This document shows positions 24,026 to 39,800 of a stretch of 64,000 bases of DNA, piece by piece. This DNA is from Rhodamnia argentea. Taxonomy: Eukaryota > Streptophyta > Magnoliopsida > Myrtales > Myrtaceae. Within the stretch, counting starts at the first letter, position 1. Each line of letters begins with the position of its first letter. The notes under the pieces were generated by a model. That model had not been told where the DNA came from and ran no database searches. It was given only the letters and a program-made list of their open reading frames with translations. Position numbers and translations under genes: made by a program. The stretch lies in NCBI RefSeq assembly GCF_020921035.1, contig NC_063153.1, positions 14,446,001 to 14,510,000 of the forward strand. Reading direction: 5' to 3'.

Positions 24026-26339
24026 TTACTCATCTTCATCTGAACTTGGATTATCAACTTCACTTGTGCTGCCTACGCCATCACCACCAAACCCCTTGGA
24101 CCTCTCTCCTTGCAAATCAGCATTCTCGGCAAGCTCATACGTAAGAAACTTGATCCGTTTTTCCTTCCCAACCCCTTTTCTTTGTTTCCTCTTTTTACCT
24201 TCATTTTCAGTCATCTCCATCGAATGTGCAGCTGCTATAAATGCTGCGGTCATTGATTCATCTATGTCTTTGCCCTCTCCATCTTCATCTACATCTTTCT
24301 CCTCCCCCTTGTTATCAATGTAGAAGAGAACGTCATCTTCCTGTTTCTTATCCTCCAACTCCAAAACCGGATTCTCATTTGCAACAGAAACATCGAAGAC
24401 CAATTTAGCACGGCACTTCAACAAGCTATCACTGAAGAACCTCAATCCTCGATCCTCAAGTTCCAATAACCACTCTGGACAGAAAAAAAAGGAAAAACAA
24501 AAAACAAAATTAAGGGCTCATGCACGTTTGGCACTTCATGATACAAAAATGAACAGAACACAACCATGTCAGAATAATAGAGTTACTTACTTATGAGAGC
24601 TCTAGGTGATGAACCTGCTGATCCACTTGCCTTAAGTTCCACACCAATCTCTCTCCTCGCCAGTTTCATTATTTGTGAAGGCAGAGCAGAACTAGAGAAG
24701 GCATTTATGTAACAGATGGCTAGAGTTTGGTCCCCATGCTCCCTACAACAAATCATAACATGAGATGCAAGAGGCAACTACACCAAAATCCAAACAAACA
24801 CCATCAAAGAGTCAGTACCTGAAATACTCCATGGCTTCATAAGCAACGATCAGTCTTGTCATCAAAAGATTCTTAACATGTTCAGTGGCCAAATCAGCTA
24901 TTCCCTCATGATCAAGGAAAGAGTACTCCACCAGTATAATCGCATCATATAGGACTTTCCTAAGTAAAGCTTGATCCTCTGACCCCTGGCCAAATGAAAA
25001 TTGAAATCAGAAAGCAAATTTCTCTAGGAAGAAAATATAGCTGAACTGCAGCTGGCTTCACATTGTAGATATCACCTCAATACCGGACTTGGAATATCCC
25101 TATATATGACCTCAGTTTTTTTAGGCTCTAATAAACATATAACAAAATCAAAATGCGCTCTCAAGTGAAAACAATGCTCACCAAAAAGGAGGCGCCAGGT
25201 AAAGTAGTCTGGATAAGCATCCTAACGAGAGTCTCTGGTCAAGAATACAGGACTTGTTAGTTTGCAAGCAAATGATGAAAATTTACAAGTGAAAGTGAAA
25301 CTAAATGACAACAAACGAGATCATAGCAACGAATTATCCCTTCCACAAAAGAAGGCACTTAGTCTATCAGGTTCAAGGATTGACTTTATTAGGAGATGCT
25401 CACAAATTACATTTCCAGGACAAATCTGCTTGTACTCAATGAGAGAGTCATTATTGGACATTCTGTAAACTCGGTTGACCACTAAAACGCCGATTCAACC
25501 ATGAGACAAGCAAACTCACATCTCAGACACAAACAAAGGCAACACTAACCAAAAAAGTAAGAGTTCCGAAAACCAGTTATCGAAGCAACAGCCCAACTCC
25601 TCAACTCCTTCTCCAATTCCGACCTGTTGACTCCTTTGACGTGAAGTTTCAAGCACATTTTCAACAAAAACGCCTCCGCAATAACTGCCCCAGCCAAGTA
25701 ATTAACCCCGCAACCTCCCCGTATGAGAGCTCTACTTATGTCATCAGTCAAAAGCGGAAAAAATCTCTCCGAGTTCTCCCCTGACCCCAACCAAACCCTG
25801 ACTAAATCCGCAAAAACCGTGCTCATCTCTGAATCGCCTCCCTCATAAGAACCCTCGCAACTGCAAATGCTTAAATATCCAAGAACCGTATCAACCAAGG
25901 ACTTGACCTCTCTCACGGCCCTTTTGTCTCTCTTAGACGACAAGCCCCTCGCAAACAACTCAGAAACAATCTCACAGATTCGAAACATCACCGGCGCGAG
26001 CAGTGATATGCTCTTTAGACGACTACAAGAAGAAGAGCACGCCTTGATTAGCAGAAACAAGTCTTTCGCGGCCGCCACGCGATCAAGAGCGTCGTCCTTT
26101 GCGTAATTGCGGCCGCGAAAGGTCAATGCAGCGTAGACCCAGACGGAGACGAGAGGTGGATCCGATCTGGATTGCATCAATTGGTAAAATGGATCGATGA
26201 AGCAGGTAGTGTTGGGGGTTTCTCTGCGGATTTCGGCTAAAAGGTCCTCAATTGCCTGCTTCAAAACGAGATTGAAGCTTTCGCCAACGAGAAGACCAGG
26301 TCTTGATAGTTCGAGAGCATCGTTTTTTAGCAGTTCCAT
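24026..26339 (-). CDS. Conserved plant protein with UIM-like motif, function unknown
   Basis: Five coding exons on the minus strand: 26339-25550, 25234-25182, 24985-24819, 24742-24591, 24474-24026, giving 536 residues. The first ~390 residues are helix-rich without low complexity, starting MELLKNDALELSRPGLLVGE. The last ~110 residues are strongly acidic with a basic KKRKQRKGVGKEKR patch (possible nuclear signal) and an acidic end VDNPSSDEDE. Residues 457-475 (DIDESMTAAFIAAAHSMEM) fit the ubiquitin-interaction-motif pattern of an acidic stretch, then Ala-x3-Ser, then acidic. I recall an Arabidopsis protein annotated only as ubiquitin interaction motif-containing (At1g43690) with this layout, but that match is unsure. 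The final exon's acceptor gives LIKWLLELEDRG in phase. No enzymatic motif is seen. Confidence 0.8.
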
Positions 26340-28289
26340 GATCGAGGACTAAAGATTGATGGAGAATTCCTCCTCCGACGATCAAATATCAGCTCGAAGT
26401 AGGAGGAGAGAGAGAGAAAACCCTAAACCCTAAATCGGAAGGAGCGTGTCCAACGTCGTATTGACTGTCGTGATTCTCGTGAATGGGGAGCGTAGAGAAG
26501 TGCAAATAAATTTGCTAGCCCGAAAACCCGGACCCGGCCTGACTGATTTTTTCGAGCCAGGGTTACCTGGGCCGGCCCTAATTTTTCAAAGTTCGGGCCG
26601 GTCCGAGCCGTCGGAGACTCAGTCCGGCCCGAAACCTACAAAGAAAAAAAAAATATTACGCACGTACAAGAAATCTACCGATTCTGTTCTGTTTTGCCCC
26701 CCACTTTTTTTTTTATTCTTCAGTTTTTACCTTTCTCTGAAATAATTTTGTAGCTGCTTTGTCCTGATGTGGTTAACATGGCTCGGGTAGGAGCCATATC
26801 GGCCCGCTTGGCCTAGGCAAATATTAAAAAACGGCCCTATCGGCATTCTCCACCGCTCAATTTGGACGGCGTTAATTGAATCACTTGATTATGCTAATGG
26901 GGTGATTAGTAGGACTCGATCACATTTTTCTAAAGTGTCGGCACTAAATGGAACTTGCTCAATAGCTTTCAAGACTTCCAGCGTATTAATTTCGATGAAC
27001 ATCGGGCGCAAATATCAGTGGTGATCTGAGGCCGAGAAGAGTACCACTAGCGTTGCTAGAGACATGCCCGCTAGCTTGAGGGATGGTCAAGCACCGGAGT
27101 TCGATCCGGAGACCATCCAAACCATCAAGGGAAAGATGAGGACCGCTCAATTATGCCAAAAACTCTGCCGGAACATCGACCCAGAATTCATCTTTTATGC
27201 AATGGCTTTCAGTTTCAGTTGTAATTTGTGGGTCGAACTTGCCGTTCCATGGTGAACAATGAACATCAGTGCTTTGTTCCTTTCAGTCTTTCCCTTACAT
27301 TGCATCTTTTGTTCAGGCGTTTTCTCTTTAGTTTCCTTCAAATTCACTGCTCGTAGTTTAAAATTCCCTTCATTTCAACATTGTGGTTTCAATTTCCTTT
27401 CCGTACTTGATCTCAGAGAAGTTCACTTTTCCTCGTTGCTTAGATTGAAGAATCTACTGCCATTTCAAATTTTGCTCGAGAGGCATATGCAAAAACCTGT
27501 TTCAATTCGATCTTGTTTTGTGCAGTTCGATCAAGCTTGTCAACCTGAACTTGTTTTGGTAAAAACATGTCAGCTCGTTCCGATTTTAAATTTAGTCGGC
27601 ATTGGGTTCGAGTGACCTTTAGTCATCAAGATCAACATGAAATGCTAGTCTCAAGCAGTCCGATCACTCTATTCTAAACATCTGAGAGTTGACGCCTGCA
27701 GAAGTTTTTAGTCGCTAGGATTTTGCAATTCATAGTATTCTCGGTAGACCGGCTTGTAACGTGCGGAAAGAACAGCGAACACCAAAACGCGATGTCAAGG
27801 AACTTCTCATTTTCCTCGAGAAGAAGTTTGCTTTTTGCTATTCTAGAACATCATAGCCTTCTTAAATAGGATAGATGTGGTAAGAAAACTGACTTTGGAC
27901 TCTCAATCATGAGAATTCAGACACGGCATGCATCGAAAAGACAAATGCAACTCGACTGACCTTATCTGGGCTGAGTGCTGCAGTAGTTCAGAAGATGGCT
28001 TAAGTACAGTGCCTAGACACTAATAAGAGGTGCAGAGAGGCAGACAAGAAGGATTGCTCCTCAAAAAAAGCATTTTCTCAGCACTGGATAATGATTTGAA
28101 GCTCTTAAGAACTTCCGAATGTCAGGAAAGAATAACTTAGTGATACAAACAAAGATGCCATGTCGGAGTGAAAAATAAACAAGCCCTCGACGATTGCCTC
28201 ATCTTCCATACATTTGACATGCATGAACTTTAGCAATTGCAGCTTTGAAAATTGCGGAAGAAGAAAAAGATGCCATAATAATTACCTGG
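26340..28289. other. Intergenic region with GC-rich repeat debris
   Basis: At 26515-26640 there is a GC-rich block rich in GGCCGG and CCGGCCCG, flanked by AT-rich DNA, resembling the ends of decayed non-autonomous transposons. A small open frame at 27064-27255 has no recognised family. The right edge is the 3' region of the PRMT gene. Confidence 0.4.
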
Positions 28290-32196
<3,907 letters not shown>

Positions 32197-33841
32197 GGCG
32201 GACGGAGCGTGGGACTACTAGGGTTTTAGGGAAGGAAGCGAAAGGAACGTTACGGCTGCTGATGAGGGGGTTTATGGTACTTGCATGAGCAGGTTCCTTT
32301 CCCGATCTATATAACTAATCAAATTATATGTTGTACATGTGTTGCCTGAGCTATGACTTGTTATTTGTACTATTTTCTTTTGGAAAAATGAGATAAATAG
32401 TCTCTAAATTTCGACTAAATATACAGTGATGTCCCTTAAATTTTAATTGATTCAATGTGATCCATGAACTTTAGTCTAACGTGCAGTGTGATCCATGTAC
32501 TTTTAAATTGTTCAACATGATTCTTAAACTTTCAATACATGTTCAATTTAGTTTATGGGTTAGGTAATTCATAGATTAGATAGAATCTAGAACTATAATA
32601 ATCTAAGGACTGGATTGAATAATTATTCAGACCTTTTAGAACAGGCAATCATGATTAATGTCCCCAAAACCCGACAATTATATTCAAGCGTTCGAAGAGT
32701 CCGGCATCACGAACCCGATAATTATATCACAATTCATAATAACCTCCTACTTTTTTTTTTTTTTTTTTTTAAGGAAAACTCTAAGGTCCGAAATGTTATT
32801 TTATGCGACGACTCCCGTATACAATTTGGGTCGTTGGATATGAAGTCAAAAAATCTCGTCCATCGGATCAATTTGGAAACGTATCACCGATTACCTTTGA
32901 AACTGGTGAACTATGGACATTCTAAGATGCGCATGATAAAGAAAACAAAGGAAAATAAAAATAAAATTTATATGATATAAGTTTCTTAAATTAGATTAAA
33001 TATCAAAGTATTTTAGTAATATAAATCAAGTGGGATATGAATTATTAAATTTGTATTACATGCAAATGGATCAAACAGGTTAAATGGATTCATATGGATT
33101 GGATCATTTTTTACCCAACCCCACCCACTTATTTGACACCGCTACTCACTGTCGAAGGTTGTCGCCGCAGCCCTATTCTCCATCGCAACCGACACAAATG
33201 AATTTCTGTTTTGAAACTAGAAATTTTATGTCGTTATCAAACTCATTTCTCTGCTCATAAACTTTTGTCTGTTACTTAAAAGGTTCTAGCAAGGCGTACC
33301 GTAGTTGGAAAATAAAGTTCGTAAATCATAATTTTTCTTGGTAATTTTTTTTATTAACTGCAACAATTATCCTCTTGTTTCTTAATCCCCTTTTCGATAG
33401 TAAATTGCCTTTGCCGTTTGTCGTAGTGCCTGATGATCTGTCATAGAAAGCCTTTTTCTGTCAGCCCTATATCTAATTCTCCTCTTTCGCTAACTTTGTT
33501 CTACCTCTTTGCAAAGCGTGAGAATCAAACTTCGCACCTATAATACTAGCATCTCCACCCCACAAAGTCACTTTCATGTTGTAAAATTTTGGCCAAAAAT
33601 AAAAAGTAGTCCTCGAATGAATTCAAGCGTCAAATTGGAATGATGTCTGAGTTTTGGCTCGCCTAGCGTCAACCTAGCACGATTGAATGTGCAAAGGCCC
33701 CTAATCTGAGCAAGCCGCGTCTTCCGACATGTTCAAATATCACCGGAGTTTGGCATGTAAAAAATGCCCTTTATTCTCTTAGACTCGGAGCGTGAAGCCA
33801 CGCTTCCAGCACTGAGCGGACTGGCTTTTGAACTTGTTCTA
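32197..33841. other. Intergenic region between PRMT1 and prolidase genes
   Basis: The left end should hold the PRMT1 promoter. At about 32390-32600 there is a MITE-like block with repeated phrases such as CAATGTGATCCATGAAC and GTGTGATCCATGTAC, and at 32747-32770 a T-run. No gene is recognised. Other AT-rich repeat debris lies at 33000-33150. Confidence 0.4.
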
Positions 33842-36800
33842 TCAGCTCTCGAAGTGAGCAGGGGACAAGCGCGGCGGCCATGGTGCTCCTGCCATCACGG
33901 CTTCAATCTCCCACGTCCGGCGAGGGACGTCCGTCATGTTTTTGCAACCAGTTGCGGTAACACACTGCCACAGTAGAAACGAAAACGAGAATGCATAAGT
34001 CAAAGTAAACATATTAGACATAGGGAGACTGAAAAATTGCTTGCCATAATCGATTAAATTTTAGAATTCCAGAATAAGGGGAAGAAATCGCTTGAGAAAA
34101 ATAACACATTTCGCAGCTAAGAACTTCGCAACTAAGAATAATGGATATAAATATAACGACGATATTCATTCTGACTTTAAGCTGACAACTCGAATTGAAA
34201 GCAGCACTAAGACGTAGGGTATATATGTCCAAAAACTATTTATCCCAACTCAAGGTGTTCAAAGAGAGTTTAGAAAATGGAGTACCACGTCGCTTTCGAT
34301 TCTCACTCCACCAAAAGTTCTGAATCTTCCAATTACATCATGATTGAAGAACTGTGATGTCTTTGTGCTTTCCATTGCCGGAACCAACAAAGCATCGATA
34401 AAGTAGCATCCAGGCTCCACTGTTATCACCTGAGTCAAGGTCAATTCACTGCTGATCATACATAGAAGGTGTGCTAATGAAACAAATAAAAACAAAATAC
34501 CTTGTGAGATCAGCACGCTAAGAACAGAAAATAGAACAAAAAGAGTACTCTCAAGGCCTCCTTGCCCCAATATTTCTCAAACAAATAATGATTAATATTT
34601 ACAGCAGAGAGAACTAATACTAACCATTCCTTCCTGGAGATCTCTGACTGTCCGCAATGAACTCAATCCAGGTTCTTTTGGTCTCTCCAACCCCTAGAGA
34701 TTATGGAGATTCTCAGGATCACAGTTGCCAAAGATCAGAACCAGCAAAGAAGATAGACAAGAAATTGATTATTTTAAATCTAAAAACCTGCAGGTAGCCA
34801 CCAGGATCATGAGTATCAATACCCAATAGATGTCCCAGCCCATGGGGCATAAAGGCTGCTCCCAAACGCTCAACCATCATATGATCCAGATCACTGAAAT
34901 CGACAAAAACAGACAAGCATTAGTTCATGGAGACAGGATGATGGGAAGACGACATATCCTTGAGAATAGTTACCCAGATATGATGCTTCCTTCCCTCAAT
35001 GACTGGAGAATAGTCTTCTCTGCTAATCTGCAGCCAGATAGATCAAATGAAATTACATGACAAGTGCAATCTTGGAGGGGGAAGATACATACAGTATAGG
35101 CTAGAAAATCTTAGCAGCAGTGAGTTACCCTAAGAAATTTGTTACAATTAATTAGATTTTCGATACTGCAATTAACCATCCACAATCGCTAGCTGTCCCT
35201 TCACTTCAGAAGCAACACCAAACACAGGGGACTGGTTTTATGCTACAATCAACATGATGACTCAAAATTTCCTTCTAAAACTCTAATATTAAATTCAGTA
35301 GCAAGAGAGAGCCAAGGGGAGAGTTGCTCTTATATGGCAATATAGCAAAGTCAAATACCACAAAGCATAAAAATCTCAAGATAATCTTGTAATAAGCTTT
35401 GCCAAAGCATCCATTGAGATTAGTTGAAGTAAAGCTACTTCATTGGAGTAAACTGAATCCAGATATAGAGAGAAAATTTTGATTTCAAATAACTAAAATG
35501 CCACTGCCAATTGGCAGTTGAGAGTTTCACTCGGTATATAAGAGCAATGCGATGCTACAACATAGAAGCACTCTTTGTTTAAGCATCCCTGAACTATGGA
35601 AGAAGAATTTTCTTGACTATTTTCTTGACTATTACTCAAAATCAAAAGCCCTCGAGTAGAACTTTTTCAAACTTTGCCATCCACTCTTACTTGTGCATAT
35701 CTACCCAGCTAACTCCAGGTTTAGTAGCAGCAATCACCGCATCATGTGCTTGAAGTACTGCCTGAGAAAGCGACAAAAAGATCAAAACTCCGTATGATCA
35801 GGCTTAGACTGGAAATAAACATTTGATTAGCAAAACTGCCCCACAATTCTCTCCACCTGTATACCCAGACAACCTTGGTAATAGTTTCCACTGCACCTGC
35901 AGTTGCCTTTGTTCATAGCTAATTTCTACTGCAACTGCAGTTGGCTTTTTTCATAGTCAATTTAAATAAGCAACTTACATTGTATATTAGACTCTGATCA
36001 CTTGTAAACTTGCCATTCACCTGCACAAAATGAAGCTGATGGTAAGAGGGGATACTTGTAGCTCTGACACAAAAAGAAGATAATCGATCTTGTAAATCCA
36101 TTTCCTTCTAAAGCCAAGGAGATGTCTGTCATCTCTATCAATAATTATCTACAAAGACCACCTATTGCCAGAAGATAAAGGATAAACATTCGTAAAATAT
36201 GACTGAGACATTGTGAATTCATGAAATTGCCAATAACCGCTTGTTTGAACCTGGGAGAGCCTTTTAACTTTGCCACTGTCGTGACATGGATCAGTGTAAC
36301 AATAGCCCCAGGAATAAGCAGGCCTTAACCATGAAAAGGGTAATTACGAATTTCTTTTTTTTTTTTTTTTTTTGGTTGTTATCTTGTCCATGATAAGTCA
36401 TCGAACTTTCTTGCCTTTTGAAAGAAATTGGGTAAGTCCATGGCAGAATGTAAAATAAGTTGAAGGAAAACAGAAAACCAAAATCAAAATTGCAATCAAT
36501 AAATTGCATTTCAAAGAGGAGAAGTATTAGCAGAATAAAGATCCCATGTCAACCCCACAAAAGCACACAAGAACCAGAAACTCACTGGGAATGAACAGGT
36601 AATATCAGATCCATAAAAATGATATTCAGCTCCCATATCAAACAATGCCATATCCCCATCCTCCAACGTCTGCAAAGAAATCCACAAGAAGAACTTACCA
36701 GCTTTATTTAGCGTTCATGAATCTGATACGGAAATTAAATAAGAACCATTTATTTAGCCTTCATGAATCTGACCAAAAAAAAATTAAAACAAGAGCTGAA

Positions 36801-39800
36801 AGGAAAAAATTGGACGTGTTTAGAGGGTCGAACCAAATTGGCCACATTTTTACGATTCTTCTCATCTTTTCCTTTCCCAAAAGCCAAGTGTGTGTGTGCG
36901 CGCACGCGCGCGTACAAGAAACCATGCTAGCCTAAGCTTACATTCATGAATGCATGCCACTTTACCAAAGTAAACATCCTCTGCCTAGAGCAATGCCTAC
37001 TTTAGGTTAGGCATTTTACCCCAAGAAACGAAAATTAACAATTTCAGGAGATGGAGGCTTAACTTACCCGGTCATTTGGAGCAGCTGCATGCCCATAGTG
37101 GAGAACAGCACTAAAATACATGGAAGAAATTATTGTTACTTCACACTGGCAATATTATAAGCAGTCTAATCGCAGAGAAAAGGAAATGCAACCTTCCACT
37201 ATTTCAACAAACAAAAAAAAACTATTCTGTTGCTTGAGTCATACTCTCTCTATTCCAGAGACACATACTATCACAATATCAATAGCACACCATAGAGATT
37301 GAGGAAATCAGCAGTAATTCGAAAGTTGAAACAAAGTCAGCAGTTCTTGGAAATATACTTCACTATCAAATGTGCCACTCACACTGTAGAACATTTGGTA
37401 TTCGAATAATAACTGATCAACAAAGGGAAATGCCCGGAAAAGAACTTTTATCTATTGGAGAATCCTCTGCAAATTCAGTAACTAAAATAAATGATCAACA
37501 TAGGCATATAATTCCTATCATTGTCAGAAGAATTCAATTCTACAAATACAGTGAGCAAACCAATCAACTCAAGCCAGCAATATGTACGTGCCAATAACAC
37601 ATTCTCTTTCAAAAGATTCTGCAACTGTTTTAACTTGTTCAAGATCATAGTGGAGCTCTCGCATTTTCAAGATACCAATGGCATCTCAAATGCTTGCTTT
37701 CTTACATACAGTTATCTTTACAACTAAGAATATTCCATAATATCAGCCCCGGGGTTCTGTTGTGTTGGGGGTGGGATGACGGGGAGAGGCAGACAGCTCT
37801 CTCTTGTCTATTGTCCCCAGTAAATTAGTTAAATCGGTTGCAAATCCAATTAGCCCATCCGATGGGCCTTCTGGCCCAAAATATAGGAACCCAATTCCTT
37901 TGAGCATGTATTTCCAAGTTCGCTTCCGGTAATATTCTAATTGTCGTCAAAATTCCTTCAAGCAATTCGAGGTTCTTCTATTCACACACCAGATCTTTCA
38001 TATGCACATGCTAGAGAAACCAAACTAACTTTTTGTATCCTAAATCTAACCTGTTTCCACCAGTGGCACAAATACACGTGTATGAGCAGTGGCGGCACCC
38101 ACCATACATGTATGTGTGATGAAGAAACGTGCTTTCTAATTGGTACTCTTTCATGCCAACCTTAATCTTCCTCATTACCTGAACAAGAAGAACACATAAT
38201 AGACTAAGTGAAAAAATTGACTCAACAAGCTAAAGATAGGAGAGAATGCTCCATAAAACTCAAATAAAGAAGAAATAAATTATTGCATTTCCAATCTAAC
38301 ATTTGACTAGATAGTGTTTGTAATCGAAAGTTGCTCCCAAAATTGCGAGAATGCCAGACAAGTCAAATATTTTTGAAGGCAGACATCGCTGTCTTCCCCA
38401 AAAAACCAGTAAAGAACCATGATTTACTTTTTTTTGTTTTGCAATATTTTTATTTCACAAATTCTTCATTATGCGGACATGGAAAGAAATATGCAACAAA
38501 TTGACAATAGCTCCTCTACTTATATTTGGCTAGATAAGCAATCGGCATTGTTCAAGAGAACATCTTTACAAGACACATTTAAATATGTTGCTATAGGCTA
38601 AAGTACACTAGAAGTGCCAAAACTTATGTACGGCGCTCAATTTAGTGCCAAAACTTTCAAAACGATCACTTAAGTACCAATTTTTTTAAAAAACGATCAC
38701 TTAAGTGCCAACTTCTTTTTAAAAAGTTCATTTTAATGCCAATTTCAATTTGAGCTGACGTGGCTTATCGGAAATCCGACACACGCTATTTTTTTATTAA
38801 TATTTGAGCTGATGTGGCTCAATGGAGTTGACTCTGAAGTGATCGTTTTTAAAAAAAATTGGTACTTAAATGATCGTTTTTTAAAAAAAATTGGCACTTA
38901 AATGATCGTTTTGAAAGTTTTAGCACTGAAGTGATCGTTTTTCAAAAAATTTGGCACTTAAGTGATCGTTTTGAAAGTTTTGACACCAAAGTGAGCGCCG
39001 TACATAAGTTTTGGCACTTGTAGTGTACTTAAGCCTGTTGCTATACATCCAAAAAGAGATAGATATTCAGAAATAATAAATTTTGTAACAAAGTCAACCA
39101 ACTGAATTATCCCATCATCATCCTTCATAAATGAACTTCCCCAAGTGGTCCCGTGCGCATATACATCTCTTTCACTTATATACATGTTTTTTCTTGGCCG
39201 ATAAATGTATACATGTAAAAGTACACTAAATTGTCAGTAGTAATTTGATCATACATAATGTTGGAACAAAATAGGTGAAAGAAAGTAAGTGACAGTAAAG
39301 CACAATCAAAACAAGCAAAACCAGAGTTTCTTAAGTATTGTTTTTTCCTCCCCTCCGTCCACTGCAGTAGATTGCCATAACCTATAATATGGCCATATGT
39401 TCATCTACTATAAATGAATAATTTCATATAATCATCCAAAAGAGGAATTATTTTAGGATGATTAGAGGCCTTCATGTAGAAAACATCAAAATGTCCGACA
39501 ACCAATTACCTCAACATGAGCTTCAGAGCTTATAAATGAATAATTTCCATATGTTCATCTACTATAAATGAATAATTTCATATAATCATCCAAAAGAGGA
39601 ATTATTTTAGGATGATTAGAGGCCTTCATGTAGAAAACATCAAAATGTCCGACAACCAATTACCTCAACATGAGCTTCAGAGCTTATATCATTGGCAAAC
39701 TGAATTACAGCAAGCTCCAAATCGGACTTTGTAACACGACATTCAGTCAAAATAGGATGTAGGGTAGTCAAGTCCGTGGCGAAGTTTTCCACTCCCTAAC

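Noticed and set aside
23712-24323. 203-residue open frame on the plus strand
   Set aside because: Its second half is antisense to the last exon of the UIM-motif gene; the first half has no family resemblance.
27064-27255. Small open frame with normal-looking composition
   Set aside because: No recognised domain, no supporting splice sites and no clear promoter.
36890-36913. GTGTGTGTGCGCGCACGCGCGCG run (possible Z-DNA or regulatory site)
   Set aside because: A short alternating purine-pyrimidine microsatellite inside a prolidase intron; nothing else supports a function.
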